DNA of 64,000 nt from an uncultured Lachnospira sp. GTDB taxonomy: Bacteria; Bacillota; Clostridia; Lachnospirales; Lachnospiraceae. How positions within the stretch are numbered: the stretch's first letter is position 1; each line of letters opens with the position of its first letter. The DNA is taken from the NCBI GenBank assembly GCA_944381165.1, contig CALWKC010000006.1, positions 31,367 through 95,366 of the forward strand, written 5' to 3'. The position numbers and the translations under genes are program-made. Positions 1 through 7,803 of this stretch are shown here, piece after piece. The notes beneath the pieces are model-generated. The model had not been told where the DNA came from, did no database searches, and worked only from the letters and a program-made list of their open reading frames with translations.

Positions 1-1
1 A

Positions 2-181
2 TATAATCTTCGTAAAATGCTGGGCGCTGACTACAAAATAAATTTAGAAGATGGTAATGTGTGTTTTGTTAATGAAATAGAGCAATTTGAAGCCCAATAT
101 CCTGCTAGCATTTTGTTGGAAATGAATAAGTTGGGTTTGTTAGAGCAAATGTTTGTTGGTCCAGCAATTGTACCAAATTAG
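2..181 (+). CDS. C-terminal fragment of an unidentified protein, cut by the window edge
   Basis: An open frame runs from the window edge to a TAG at 179-181, giving 59 visible residues ending in VGPAIVPN. The start lies outside the window. Codon use is AT-rich, unlike the genes after 969. I recognise no motif and assign no function. The next 236 bases (182-417) are also AT-rich, with stops in all frames, and I see no gene there. Together with the truncated methyltransferase that follows, this looks like the edge of an acquired, partly degraded segment. Confidence 0.5.
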   Translation, partial: YNLRKMLGADYKINLEDGNVCFVNEIEQFEAQYPASILLEMNKLGLLEQMFVGPAIVPN

Positions 182-417
182 TCAGATGAGGTTGAAAATG
201 GATTATAATAAAATACCATATTGTGAATAGGAAAATATTATGGTTAATTATATAAATCAATGTAGCATCTTATGAATATGATAGTTGAATATTTAAATGA
301 AAATCATAGTATTTCAGTACATGTTATTAAAGGATGATATGCAGTGCTAAAGAATGAATTGTGTGAAGATGCGAAAGAAATATTGTTGGTAAGAAATGAT
401 AGAGAAATGAAGTTTAT

Positions 418-873
418 ATGGGAGTTTTTTCGCTAAGCATTCAAGAAGAAGGTTTGTTTGGATTTACTGTTCATACCAATAGTGCAGTGAATCATACGAC
501 ATATGCCGAAATTACACGCCGTGAAAAAGACGGGACATTGACCAACAAGGGTAAAAAAACAGTTAATGAATTCGGAATAAGGACAAATATATGGCGTTAT
601 GCAAACGGAAAAGGGTTTTCTACTAAAGATAAAATGGCATATCAGCATCCTGCTATTTTTCCGGAAAAGCTCGCGGAGGACCATATAAGGTCGTGGTCTA
701 ATCCAGGCGACATTATACTGGACCCGTTTCTTGGCAGCGGAACGTCTTTGATTTCCGCCTTAAATTGCGGGCGGAACTTTATCGGCTATGAATATAACGA
801 GGGCTTCAGGGAACTTATGCAGTCGCGGTTTGACGCAGAACTGGACGTTAACGCCGATATAATGTTTATATAG
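418..873 (+). pseudogene. 5'-truncated DNA methyltransferase (N4/N6-type), C-terminal half
   Basis: The product (151 aa) resembles the C-terminal half of a site-specific DNA methyltransferase. It has HPAIFPEKLAEDHIRSWS followed by the SAM-binding motif DPFLGSGTS and the strand IGYEYNE after it. In beta-class amino-methyltransferases the catalytic DPPY-type motif lies upstream of this block, and it is absent here. Family members are usually about twice this length. The frame is open only from codon 403 and the ATG at 418 has no clear Shine-Dalgarno, so the 5' half seems to have been lost. Base composition becomes less AT-rich within the gene. No restriction enzyme gene is visible. It is probably inactive and a remnant of a restriction-modification or phage methylase. 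Family call is firm; pseudogene status is inferred from the missing motif. Confidence 0.75.
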
Positions 874-881
874 CGTATTGT

Positions 882-930
882 AAAAAGTATCGCCTGTATT
901 ATAATTTATAATACAGGCGATACTTTTTTT
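882..930 (+). terminator. Rho-independent terminator after the methyltransferase remnant
   Basis: A perfect hairpin of about 19 bp has arms AAAGTATCGCCTGTATTAT and its reverse complement around a short AT loop, and ends in a run of T. It isolates the left-edge remnant from the genes after 969. Confidence 0.9.
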
Positions 931-968
931 GGGCGTGAAATGTATTTTGTCGGGAATGGAGGAGTATT

Positions 969-2363
969 ATGGGAATAGCAATGTTTGTTATATTTTTGAT
1001 GAGTGATTTATTTACGGTACTGATATGCAGATACGCTATGTCGGATACTTACGAATATAAAAACGGAATTATACTCGGCGTTCATATTCCGCAGAGTGCG
1101 CTTGAAAGCGACGAGGTTGAGACGTTTTTAACCTCGGCAAGAAAGCGTTATAAATATTTTCAGAATATAAATATACTGTTTGCAGTAGTTGTGTACATAC
1201 CTATACTGTTTAATCTGGCTGCGGGTATTTTTGTATGGATTTTTTGGCTTGTGATATACATTGCAGGCTATACATTCTCCACAAACAGTGCTCACAGAAA
1301 AATGTACAGAATTAAAATTAAAAACGGCTGGATTAATGAGAGCAGCAGAAGGGTTTATGCCGATACAGGGCTGTCGTCTGTGCAGCAGGGCAAACCCGTA
1401 AGTCTGAAATGTCATATATTTATTATGATATTTGAAGTTATCCTTTTTGTACCATTTCTGTGGAGGATAAGGGAAATATATTTTGGGGAAATTGCCGTAT
1501 ATTTTGCTGCCGCTGCTGCGGTATCGCTGGCAGCTTTCCTGCTTCATATATTCATTGACCGCAGGTTAGATACCGTGTACAGCGAAGATGCGCGGATTAA
1601 CCAAACGGTGAATTATGCAGTAAAAAAATATTGGGGAATCGGGCTTGTTTTGCTCAGTGCTGTAAACTGCATGGCATATATGTTTGTTGATATTGGCATG
1701 CTGATTAACGGGGAATTAAATTTTGTATGGTTTATAATTTACATAATTATACAGATGTTTTCCGTGGCAGCTATATTTATTACGTTAATGATGTTAAGAA
1801 AAGAAAAAAATCTAATTCTTGCAGATGAAAATCCGCCTGTATATGTCGATGATGACGAGTACTGGAAAACAGGCTATTACTTCAATCCGGACGACAGACA
1901 CCTTCTTGTTCAAAATCGTCTGTGTGATACAAATTATGCGTTTAATTACGCAAGACCCGCAGCAAGGGTTATAGTAGGGGCGATAACGGTTTTTATTGCG
2001 GCAGCCATAATAATAACGGCTGTGCTGCTGATACCTTTTATGAATGTTACGGTTAATATAGAGCTGGACGATAATTATTTAAAGGTTAAAGCGGCCGGTT
2101 ATAAATGTGAGATTTCTCTCGATGATATAAAAAATGTCGAATTGCTGGAAAAAATGCCGGAGGATAATTTTACAAGAACAAACGGCGGCTCAACAGACGA
2201 GTATAGTATAGGGTATTTCAGCGGCAGAACTGCCGGAAAGTGTATGCTGTTTATATTTAATGACTGTTCGCCTGTGCTTAAAATAGAAACCGGTGATAAG
2301 ACAGTATTTGTAAATAATAAAGACAGCAGCAGTATTATTGATTTATATAATGAGTTAAAGTAA
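969..2363 (+). CDS. Polytopic membrane protein, DUF5808-like with C-terminal PH-like domain
   Basis: The 464 aa product has about eight hydrophobic segments (near residues 1-20, two between 65 and 105, then about 145-165, 173-197, 220-240, 250-273 and 330-355). The stretch DDDEYWKTGYYFNPDDRHLL followed by NYAFNYARP (about 290-330) matches the W-G-YYNP-D ... N-ARP pattern of DUF5808 proteins. After the last membrane segment, NIELDDNYLKVKAAGY and the region following look like a bacterial PH-type domain. The start follows GGAGG at a good distance. The function of this family is not known to me. It is the first gene after the terminator and lies 74 bp before the Hsp70 gene on the same strand, so co-transcription is possible. 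Confidence 0.7.
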   Translation: MGIAMFVIFLMSDLFTVLICRYAMSDTYEYKNGIILGVHIPQSALESDEVETFLTSARKRYKYFQNINILFAVVVYIPILFNLAAGIFVWIFWLVIYIAGYTFSTNSAHRKMYRIKIKNGWINESSRRVYADTGLSSVQQGKPVSLKCHIFIMIFEVILFVPFLWRIREIYFGEIAVYFAAAAAVSLAAFLLHIFIDRRLDTVYSEDARINQTVNYAVKKYWGIGLVLLSAVNCMAYMFVDIGMLINGELNFVWFIIYIIIQMFSVAAIFITLMMLRKEKNLILADENPPVYVDDDEYWKTGYYFNPDDRHLLVQNRLCDTNYAFNYARPAARVIVGAITVFIAAAIIITAVLLIPFMNVTVNIELDDNYLKVKAAGYKCEISLDDIKNVELLEKMPEDNFTRTNGGSTDEYSIGYFSGRTAGKCMLFIFNDCSPVLKIETGDKTVFVNNKDSSSIIDLYNELK

Positions 2364-2437
2364 AATAGTATAAGAAGCATTATAAAAACAGTGGTAAGTA
2401 CAAAAAATACAAAAAAATATGAGAGGGGTACAAAAAT

Positions 2438-4159
2438 ATGGCTATTATCGGAATTGATCTGGGGACTACTAACAGTTTGGTGAGCGTGTGGAAAGGAGGG
2501 CGTGTGCAGTTGATTCCCAATGTGTTTGGGGAATATCTGACGCCCTCCGTAGTCAGCTTTGGTGAAGATGACGAGGTGTTTGTCGGGAAAATTGCGCAGG
2601 AAATGCTTGTCACACATCCGTACAGTACATTTTGTGAGTTCAAGAGAAATATGGGTACAAATTACAGGTATCACTCGGGAAAGAAGAGTTATCGCGCAGA
2701 AGAGCTGTCGGCATTTGTGCTGAGAAGGCTGAGAGAGGACGCGGAAAAATTCCTGGGCGAGCCGGTGACAGAGGCAATTATAAGTGTTCCGGCGTATTTT
2801 GACGACAATAAGCGCTGCGCGACTAAAAATGCGGGAAGGCTTGCAGGACTTAATGTTGCCCGTCTGGTTAATGAGCCGTCGGCAGTAGCGTTAAAGCACC
2901 ACACACAGTCACAGGAGCCGGAGAAGTTTATGGTTTTTGATTTCGGCGGAGGCACTCTTGATGTGTCTCTGGTGGAGGCATTTGAAAATGTGGTGGAAAT
3001 ACAGGCTGTTGCGGGCGACAATTATCTTGGAGGAAAAGATTTTAATGAGATAATTGCTGACAATTTTTATGAGGAAAATAATATCATAAAATCCACACTT
3101 ACAAAGGAAGAGCAGGAGATTATTTTAAAGGAAGCCGAAAAACTAAAAATTGCCCTGTCTGAAAGTAACGAGGCAGAGGGGAGTGTGCGCATAAATGACT
3201 GTGAATACAAGATGTATATGACTAATCAGAAGCTTATACATATATCGTCGGAGCTGTTTTCAAGGATGCTTCAACCGATAAAAAAGGTAATCAATGCCGC
3301 AGAGCTTGATTTGTATGAGCTGGATAAGGTTATACTTGTCGGCGGCTCGTCTAAAATGCCGGTAGTGCGTAAATATATTCAGAGTATTTTTGAGGATAAA
3401 GCGGAGGTTGTTTTAGAGCAAAATCCGGATGAAAGCGTGGCACTGGGCGTTGGAACGGCGGCTGCGATTAAGGAGAGAGCGGGAGAAATTAAGGATATGG
3501 TTTTAACGGATATTTGTCCGTTTTCTCTTGGGACTGCCACATACGACGGGCTGTTTTCGCCGATTATTGAGCGCAATGAAACCCTGCCGTGCCGGAGAAC
3601 AAGGACTTATGTGACAGTACAAAATAATCAGACACAGATGACGTTTCCTATATATCAGGGGGATAACCTTGTTGCTGATGACAATCTGAAGCTTGGAGAG
3701 CTGACAGTGACGAAAATTCCGCGAGCCGCTAAGGGCGAGCAGGGAGTTGACGTTACATTTTTGTATGATATTAACGGAATACTGGACATTAAGCTCGAGA
3801 GCAGCAATCAGACACTGCATAAAGTAATTGTAAATAAAAATATAGGAATGTCGGAAAAAGAGGTTGAGAAAAGGCTTGAAGAGCTGAGAAAAATGACAAT
3901 TCATCCTATCGAAAAAGAAGAAAACAGACTGCTGATAGAGAAAGCCGAGCGCTTATACAGAGAGGTAAACCATGAAAAGCAGAGACTGATTACAGCGTTT
4001 TTAAACAATTTCAAGGAGACGCTGATGCACGGAAAAGATAAGGCGATAAGAGAAGAATATGTGCGCTTTGCGGTTGTGCTTGAGGAAATAGACAGAGGCC
4101 AGTTCGATTTTGACAGCTTTGACGAGAACTTCTGGTCGGAGGAGGATTCCGATGAGTGA
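2438..4159 (+). CDS. Hsp70-family (DnaK-like) chaperone, accessory paralogue
   Basis: This is an ATP-dependent Hsp70-family protein of 573 aa, somewhat shorter than classical DnaK. The nucleotide-binding domain shows the phosphate-1 motif IGIDLGTTNS (about residue 4), the phosphate-2 motif FDFGGGTLDVSL (about 167) and the adenosine motif VILVGGSSKMPVVR (about 300). The substrate-binding domain follows (about 355-500). The helical lid is short and acidic, ending FWSEEDSDE. The start follows GAGAGGGG. The last 8 bases overlap the start of a J-domain gene, so the two are translationally coupled and probably work as a pair. There is no GrpE, HrcA or CIRCE element nearby, so this is not the main dnaK locus. 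By analogy with other Hsp70-J pairs it may serve a membrane-linked client; that is inference. Confidence 0.9.
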   Translation: MAIIGIDLGTTNSLVSVWKGGRVQLIPNVFGEYLTPSVVSFGEDDEVFVGKIAQEMLVTHPYSTFCEFKRNMGTNYRYHSGKKSYRAEELSAFVLRRLREDAEKFLGEPVTEAIISVPAYFDDNKRCATKNAGRLAGLNVARLVNEPSAVALKHHTQSQEPEKFMVFDFGGGTLDVSLVEAFENVVEIQAVAGDNYLGGKDFNEIIADNFYEENNIIKSTLTKEEQEIILKEAEKLKIALSESNEAEGSVRINDCEYKMYMTNQKLIHISSELFSRMLQPIKKVINAAELDLYELDKVILVGGSSKMPVVRKYIQSIFEDKAEVVLEQNPDESVALGVGTAAAIKERAGEIKDMVLTDICPFSLGTATYDGLFSPIIERNETLPCRRTRTYVTVQNNQTQMTFPIYQGDNLVADDNLKLGELTVTKIPRAAKGEQGVDVTFLYDINGILDIKLESSNQTLHKVIVNKNIGMSEKEVEKRLEELRKMTIHPIEKEENRLLIEKAERLYREVNHEKQRLITAFLNNFKETLMHGKDKAIREEYVRFAVVLEEIDRGQFDFDSFDENFWSEEDSDE

Positions 4160-5189
4160 GAAAAATATTTGGGAGTGGCTGAACATTGAGCCTACGACAG
4201 AAACCGCTGTTATTAAATCGGCGTACGCCTCTCAGTTAAAGCTATATCATCCGGAGGAACATCCCGATGAATTTCAGGAGCTTCAAATGGCATATAAAAG
4301 CGCGCTGAAATATGCGAAGCTTGCGGGCAAAATTTATGGTGCTGATTTGAGCGCAGATAATAAAGCATTAAATTTATATGAAAAATCTGAGCCTGAGCCG
4401 GTCAAACAACCAGAGCCTGAGCCGGTCAGATTGATTGAGCCTGAGCCTGCAAAAACGGCATGGCAGGAGCCCGAGGGGAAATCTGCACAGGAACTTTTAA
4501 AGGAAACGATACCCGAGAAGCCTCAGACAGCCGAGCAGTCCGATATATTTGATTACCGGAAAATCATGGAGGATGAGCTGTGCAGACAATACATGAAGGA
4601 TTTTTCATATTTTGTCATGAATCCGTATCTTCGTAATAATATAGGGGCATGGGAGATTTTTCTGGACCTTGAGAAATACAGTAAGCTCTATAAAGACGAA
4701 AGTTTTTATGCAAAAATTATGGAAAAAATATGCAGCATGTGGGGCTTTAAAATAAAGACTCTTGATTTCTTTGAAAAATGGTTTACAGAGCAAGGGGCAC
4801 AGGAGCTGGTTAAATCTTCAGTCTGGCGCCGTAAAAAATCAGTGTTTAAGAACATGTTCGCATGGGGAAAAGGCTGGAAAACCGTAAAACAGAAGAGTCT
4901 TGAAAAAATTATACGCAGAAAGGCGGAGACAGACAGCGAATATATTCAGATTTATCTCAAATATGCTTCTGAGAATGAAGAGCTGATTGTTAAAAATTAC
5001 AAGGAAAACCGTGGACGGAAAAGAGAAATTATTGTATTTTTGCTTGTCTTAATTATTTTCAGATGTTTGTCGTGTATGGCAGACGACACTATGGAAAAAA
5101 AGAGAAGGGCGGAGCGTGAGCAGCGTTATCAGCAGGAGAGAATAGAGAATTTAAGAGAAAATTTGGAAAGGCAGCAGACAGAAGAATAA
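4152..5189 (+). CDS. Membrane-anchored J-domain protein with degenerate HPD motif
   Basis: The ATG at 4152 follows GGAGGATTCCG and overlaps the Hsp70 stop (ATGAGTGA), giving 345 aa. Residues 1-60 resemble a J domain: IWEWLNIEPTTETAVIKSAY, then LKLYHPEEHPDEFQELQ. The loop has HPE where J proteins have HPD. A Pro/Glu-rich linker with repeated EPEPV follows (about 75-120). A predicted transmembrane segment, IIVFLLVLIIFRCLSCM, lies near residue 300, and the protein ends in a charged, Gln/Glu/Arg-rich coiled-coil tail. So the J domain would sit in the cytoplasm and recruit the Hsp70 to the membrane. The weak motif may mean altered stimulation of ATPase activity. The fold call rests on local similarity and on the overlap with the Hsp70 gene. 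Confidence 0.75.
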   Translation: MSEKNIWEWLNIEPTTETAVIKSAYASQLKLYHPEEHPDEFQELQMAYKSALKYAKLAGKIYGADLSADNKALNLYEKSEPEPVKQPEPEPVRLIEPEPAKTAWQEPEGKSAQELLKETIPEKPQTAEQSDIFDYRKIMEDELCRQYMKDFSYFVMNPYLRNNIGAWEIFLDLEKYSKLYKDESFYAKIMEKICSMWGFKIKTLDFFEKWFTEQGAQELVKSSVWRRKKSVFKNMFAWGKGWKTVKQKSLEKIIRRKAETDSEYIQIYLKYASENEELIVKNYKENRGRKREIIVFLLVLIIFRCLSCMADDTMEKKRRAEREQRYQQERIENLRENLERQQTEE

Positions 5190-5231
5190 AATTATTTAAT
5201 TGCCGGGTGGCAGCGGCATGGAAGGAGAATA

Positions 5232-5927
5232 ATGAAGCTTATTATAAAAAATCTCAAAAAGAATTTTGAGCAGAAACAGGTGCTTAAGGATATTAATTAC
5301 GAGTTTGAGCGCGGAAAAATCTACGGGCTGCTGGGCAGAAACGGAGCCGGAAAAACCACGCTGTTTAACTGTCTTAACGAGGACCTTGAAATCGACGGAG
5401 GAGAGTTCTATATTGACGACGGCGGCGTCAGAAAGCTGTGTGCAGAGGACTTGGGATATGTATTGTCGACTCCGAATGTGCCTGAATTTCTGACGGGAAG
5501 AGAATTTCTGAAGTTTTTTATTGATATAAACAGAAAAAGGATAACTGATTTAAAATCCGTGGACGAATATTTTGATTTTATGAAAATTGAAGTTGAGGAC
5601 AGAGATAAGCTGTTAAAGGACTATTCTCACGGAATGAAAAATAAAATGCAGATGCTTGTAAATATAATATCAAATCCCGATGTGCTGCTGCTTGACGAGC
5701 CTTTGACCTCATTTGACGTAGTCGTGGCGGAAGAGATGAAGCAGATGCTCAAGGAAATAAAAAATAACCATATAATAATTTTTTCTACACATATAATGGA
5801 GCTTGCTCTTGATTTGTGCGACGAGATTGTGGTTTTGAATAATGGCGTTCTCACGGAGATTGACAGAAAAGGCGTTGACAATGAACAACTGAAAGAGAAA
5901 ATTATTGAGGAATTGAAGGAGGATTAG
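5232..5927 (+). CDS. ABC transporter ATP-binding protein
   Basis: This 231 aa nucleotide-binding subunit has Walker A GRNGAGKTTLF (about residue 34), a diverged signature DYSHGMKNKM in place of LSGGQ, Walker B VLLLDEPLTSFD and the switch His in STHIMELALDLCDE. The start follows GGAAGGAG. The gene ends at a TAG embedded in GGAGGATTAGT, and the following permease begins about 145 bp later, after an inserted palindromic element. The single-domain layout and a following polytopic protein suggest an ABC-2-type exporter or membrane-remodelling transporter. Substrate unknown. Confidence 0.9.
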   Translation: MKLIIKNLKKNFEQKQVLKDINYEFERGKIYGLLGRNGAGKTTLFNCLNEDLEIDGGEFYIDDGGVRKLCAEDLGYVLSTPNVPEFLTGREFLKFFIDINRKRITDLKSVDEYFDFMKIEVEDRDKLLKDYSHGMKNKMQMLVNIISNPDVLLLDEPLTSFDVVVAEEMKQMLKEIKNNHIIIFSTHIMELALDLCDEIVVLNNGVLTEIDRKGVDNEQLKEKIIEELKED

Positions 5928-6073
5928 TATGAAAAATCACGCTGATGCGCTGATTTTTCATACCGCTGTTTGTGCAGGAGCGTCACAAACAGCGTTTATC
6001 GCAGAAGAAAAATCGCCTGCGCGAATTTTTCTTCGCGTTCCTTCGCGTAAACGCTCCGGAATGGAGGATTAGT
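5916..6073 (+). repeat. Nested-palindrome / pseudoknot leader element, copy 1
   Basis: This lies between the ABC ATPase and its permease. Hairpin A is TATGAAAAATCA (5928-5939) with TGATTTTTCATA (5951-5962). Hairpin B is CGCTGTTTGTG (5964-5974) with CACAAACAGCG (5984-5994). The loop of B contains GGAGCGT (5977-5983), complementary to ACGCTCC at 6051-6057, which gives an H-type pseudoknot with a 2-nt first loop and no second loop. Between them is hairpin C (6005-6016 with 6021-6033, one bulge). The Shine-Dalgarno GGAGG at 6063 starts 5 nt after the pseudoknot strand. Both ends carry GGAGGATTAGT, so the element sits between direct repeats of an RBS-like sequence. Pairings are read directly; the regulatory role is inferred. 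Confidence 0.8.
5929..6072 (+). CDS. Possible 47-codon leader ORF inside repeat copy 1
   Basis: An ATG at 5929 follows GGAGG (5918-5922) at 6 nt and opens 47 codons, ending at the TAG 6070-6072, one base before the TTG start of the permease. The peptide begins MKNHADALIF, contains VCAGASQ and has PSRKRSGMED at its end. A second element copy at 31132 encodes a peptide with the same MKN start, a CAGASQ core and a PSR near the end. The start codon is inside the 5' arm of hairpin A. Translation of this ORF would disrupt the pseudoknot, so it may be a leader peptide. It could also be a by-product of the repeat sequence. Confidence 0.35.
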   Translation: MKNHADALIFHTAVCAGASQTAFIAEEKSPARIFLRVPSRKRSGMED

Positions 6074-7651
6074 TTGACAGAGACATTTATAATTTCCTTT
6101 AAATTAAGAAATACATATAGGGTCAACAGTATAATTTATTCTATTAAACAGCTTCCGCTTATTAAAAAAGTGTTGTCTGACAGCCTGTATGAAAGTTCAG
6201 GGCTGAAAACCCTTGCGAATATAATCAGTATAATGACGGAAATAGTAAACACGTTCATAGGAAAATTTATATATATGGTGCTTATGGTATATATGGCGTC
6301 AATACTTTACAGCTCGGACAATGCTGATATTTTTATTCATATTTTTATTTTCCTTACCCTGTGCGGAGGGCTTTTAAACACATATATGTTCAATCCCACG
6401 AAAGATAAATATTACGCGATTATAATTATGAATATTGATGCGAAAAAATATACGCTCTCAAACTATTATTATCAGCTCATAAAGGTTTTTATCGGATTTC
6501 TGCCGTTTACGTTATTATTCGGTATATTGGCGGGGGTATCCGTATGGATTGCGCTTATTATGCCTTTGTATGTTGTTTCGGTAAAAATTATAGTAAGCAG
6601 CTACGCAATATGGGATTTTAAGAGGACAAAAAAGGCAAAAAACGAAAATGTTCCTTCAGCAGTTTTATGGACGCTTGTGGCGCTGTTTCTGCTTGCTGCC
6701 TACGTGCTTCCTCTGTTGGATATAATAATAAGACCTGCAGTTTTTGTTGTTTTGTCCGTACTTTGCGCGGCTGCTGCAATATACGGCTTCTTAAAAATAA
6801 ACAGCTTTGAAGATTACAGGAAAATGTATAAGCAGCTCCTGACACAGACAAATGTATACAGAGGTGATAAGCAGAATACTGCGGAGGCCGTGAAGAAGGC
6901 AAGCTTAAACCGCATAGAGCTGGATAAAAATTATGTGAGCAATAAATCGGGCTTTGCGTATTTTCATGAGCTTTTTGTACAGCGCCACAGAAAAATTCTC
7001 ACAAAATCCGCAAGATTTCAGGCGGCGGTTTGCCTTGTCATGCTCGCGGGGGCTCTTGCAGGAACGTTTCTGGATGCGGAATTTAAGCAGACAACAAACA
7101 GACTTTTGCTTACGTATATACCGTATTTTGTGTTTATTATGTACTGTATGAACAGAGGAACAACGGTCACTCAGGCGATGTTTATGAACTGTGACCACAG
7201 TATGCTTACATACAGAATATACAGAACTCCTAAAGTAATATTGGGAATTTTTAGGGAACGCTTAAAGACGCTTATAAAAATAAATCTGCTTCCGGCTTCG
7301 GTTATAGCGGCAGGGCTTATGCTTTTGCTGTATATATCGGGCGGAACTGACAATGTGTGGAATTATCCGGCATTGTTTATGTCGATAGAGGCGATGAGCA
7401 TATTTTTCTCAGTGCATTACCTTGTTATGTACTATCTGCTTCAGCCATACAACGCGGACACGGAGATTAAGAGCAGCACGTATAAGGTTGTACAGATATT
7501 GACATACGTTGTGAGCTATATATGTATAGAGGTAGAGCTTCCGACGGTTATATTCGGCATGGCTATGGTTTTGTTCTGTGCCGTATATTGTATTGTCTCT
7601 CTTTTTCTGGCATATAAATATGCGCCTAAGACATTCAGGATAAGAAGATAA
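6074..7651 (+). CDS. ABC transporter permease
   Basis: I place the start at TTG 6074, 6 nt after GGAGG; the frame is open further upstream, but that part runs through the palindromic repeat. The product is 525 aa, starting TETFIISFKLRNTYRVNS. It has many hydrophobic segments: a group at about residues 70-210 (for example FIYMVLMVYMASILY), two near 225-265, and a C-terminal group after residue 340. The central hydrophilic region contains the charged stretch ELFVQRHRKILTKSARFQ. It is the likely membrane partner of the ATPase at 5232. The pair is cytoplasmic-membrane located; substrate unknown. Translation is probably affected by the structured leader just upstream. Confidence 0.8.
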   Translation: MTETFIISFKLRNTYRVNSIIYSIKQLPLIKKVLSDSLYESSGLKTLANIISIMTEIVNTFIGKFIYMVLMVYMASILYSSDNADIFIHIFIFLTLCGGLLNTYMFNPTKDKYYAIIIMNIDAKKYTLSNYYYQLIKVFIGFLPFTLLFGILAGVSVWIALIMPLYVVSVKIIVSSYAIWDFKRTKKAKNENVPSAVLWTLVALFLLAAYVLPLLDIIIRPAVFVVLSVLCAAAAIYGFLKINSFEDYRKMYKQLLTQTNVYRGDKQNTAEAVKKASLNRIELDKNYVSNKSGFAYFHELFVQRHRKILTKSARFQAAVCLVMLAGALAGTFLDAEFKQTTNRLLLTYIPYFVFIMYCMNRGTTVTQAMFMNCDHSMLTYRIYRTPKVILGIFRERLKTLIKINLLPASVIAAGLMLLLYISGGTDNVWNYPALFMSIEAMSIFFSVHYLVMYYLLQPYNADTEIKSSTYKVVQILTYVVSYICIEVELPTVIFGMAMVLFCAVYCIVSLFLAYKYAPKTFRIRR

Positions 7652-7660
7652 TCAGTGCGT

Positions 7661-7690
7661 AAAAATCCCCGGAATGAAGATTAATATGTC
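7661..7690 (+). repeat. Decayed 3' end of the leader repeat
   Basis: The sequence GCGTAAAAATCCCCGGAATG followed by AAGATTAATATG closely resembles the 3' end of repeat copies 1 and 2 (CGTAAACGCTCCGGAATG followed by GAGGATTAGTTTG). It keeps the RBS-like tail, but no gene starts here and the 5' partner strands are missing. It looks like a remnant. Confidence 0.4.
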
Positions 7691-7803
7691 TTTTAAGCAT
7701 AAATGTAAATTAAATATAAGCATTAGAAATAAATGATACTAAAATATATAATAATTTATGCAGAAACGGCAGTTAATAAAATAAAATGGAAGAAGGTATA
7801 GTT

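Noticed and set aside
1128-1547. Long minus-strand open frames opposite the membrane protein and elsewhere
   Set aside because: They are antisense to genes with clear domains and RBS signals, and their translations have no coherent features.
2364-2437. CIRCE element or HrcA control of the Hsp70 gene
   Set aside because: No TTAGCACTC-N9-GAGTGCTAA-like sequence is present in the gap.
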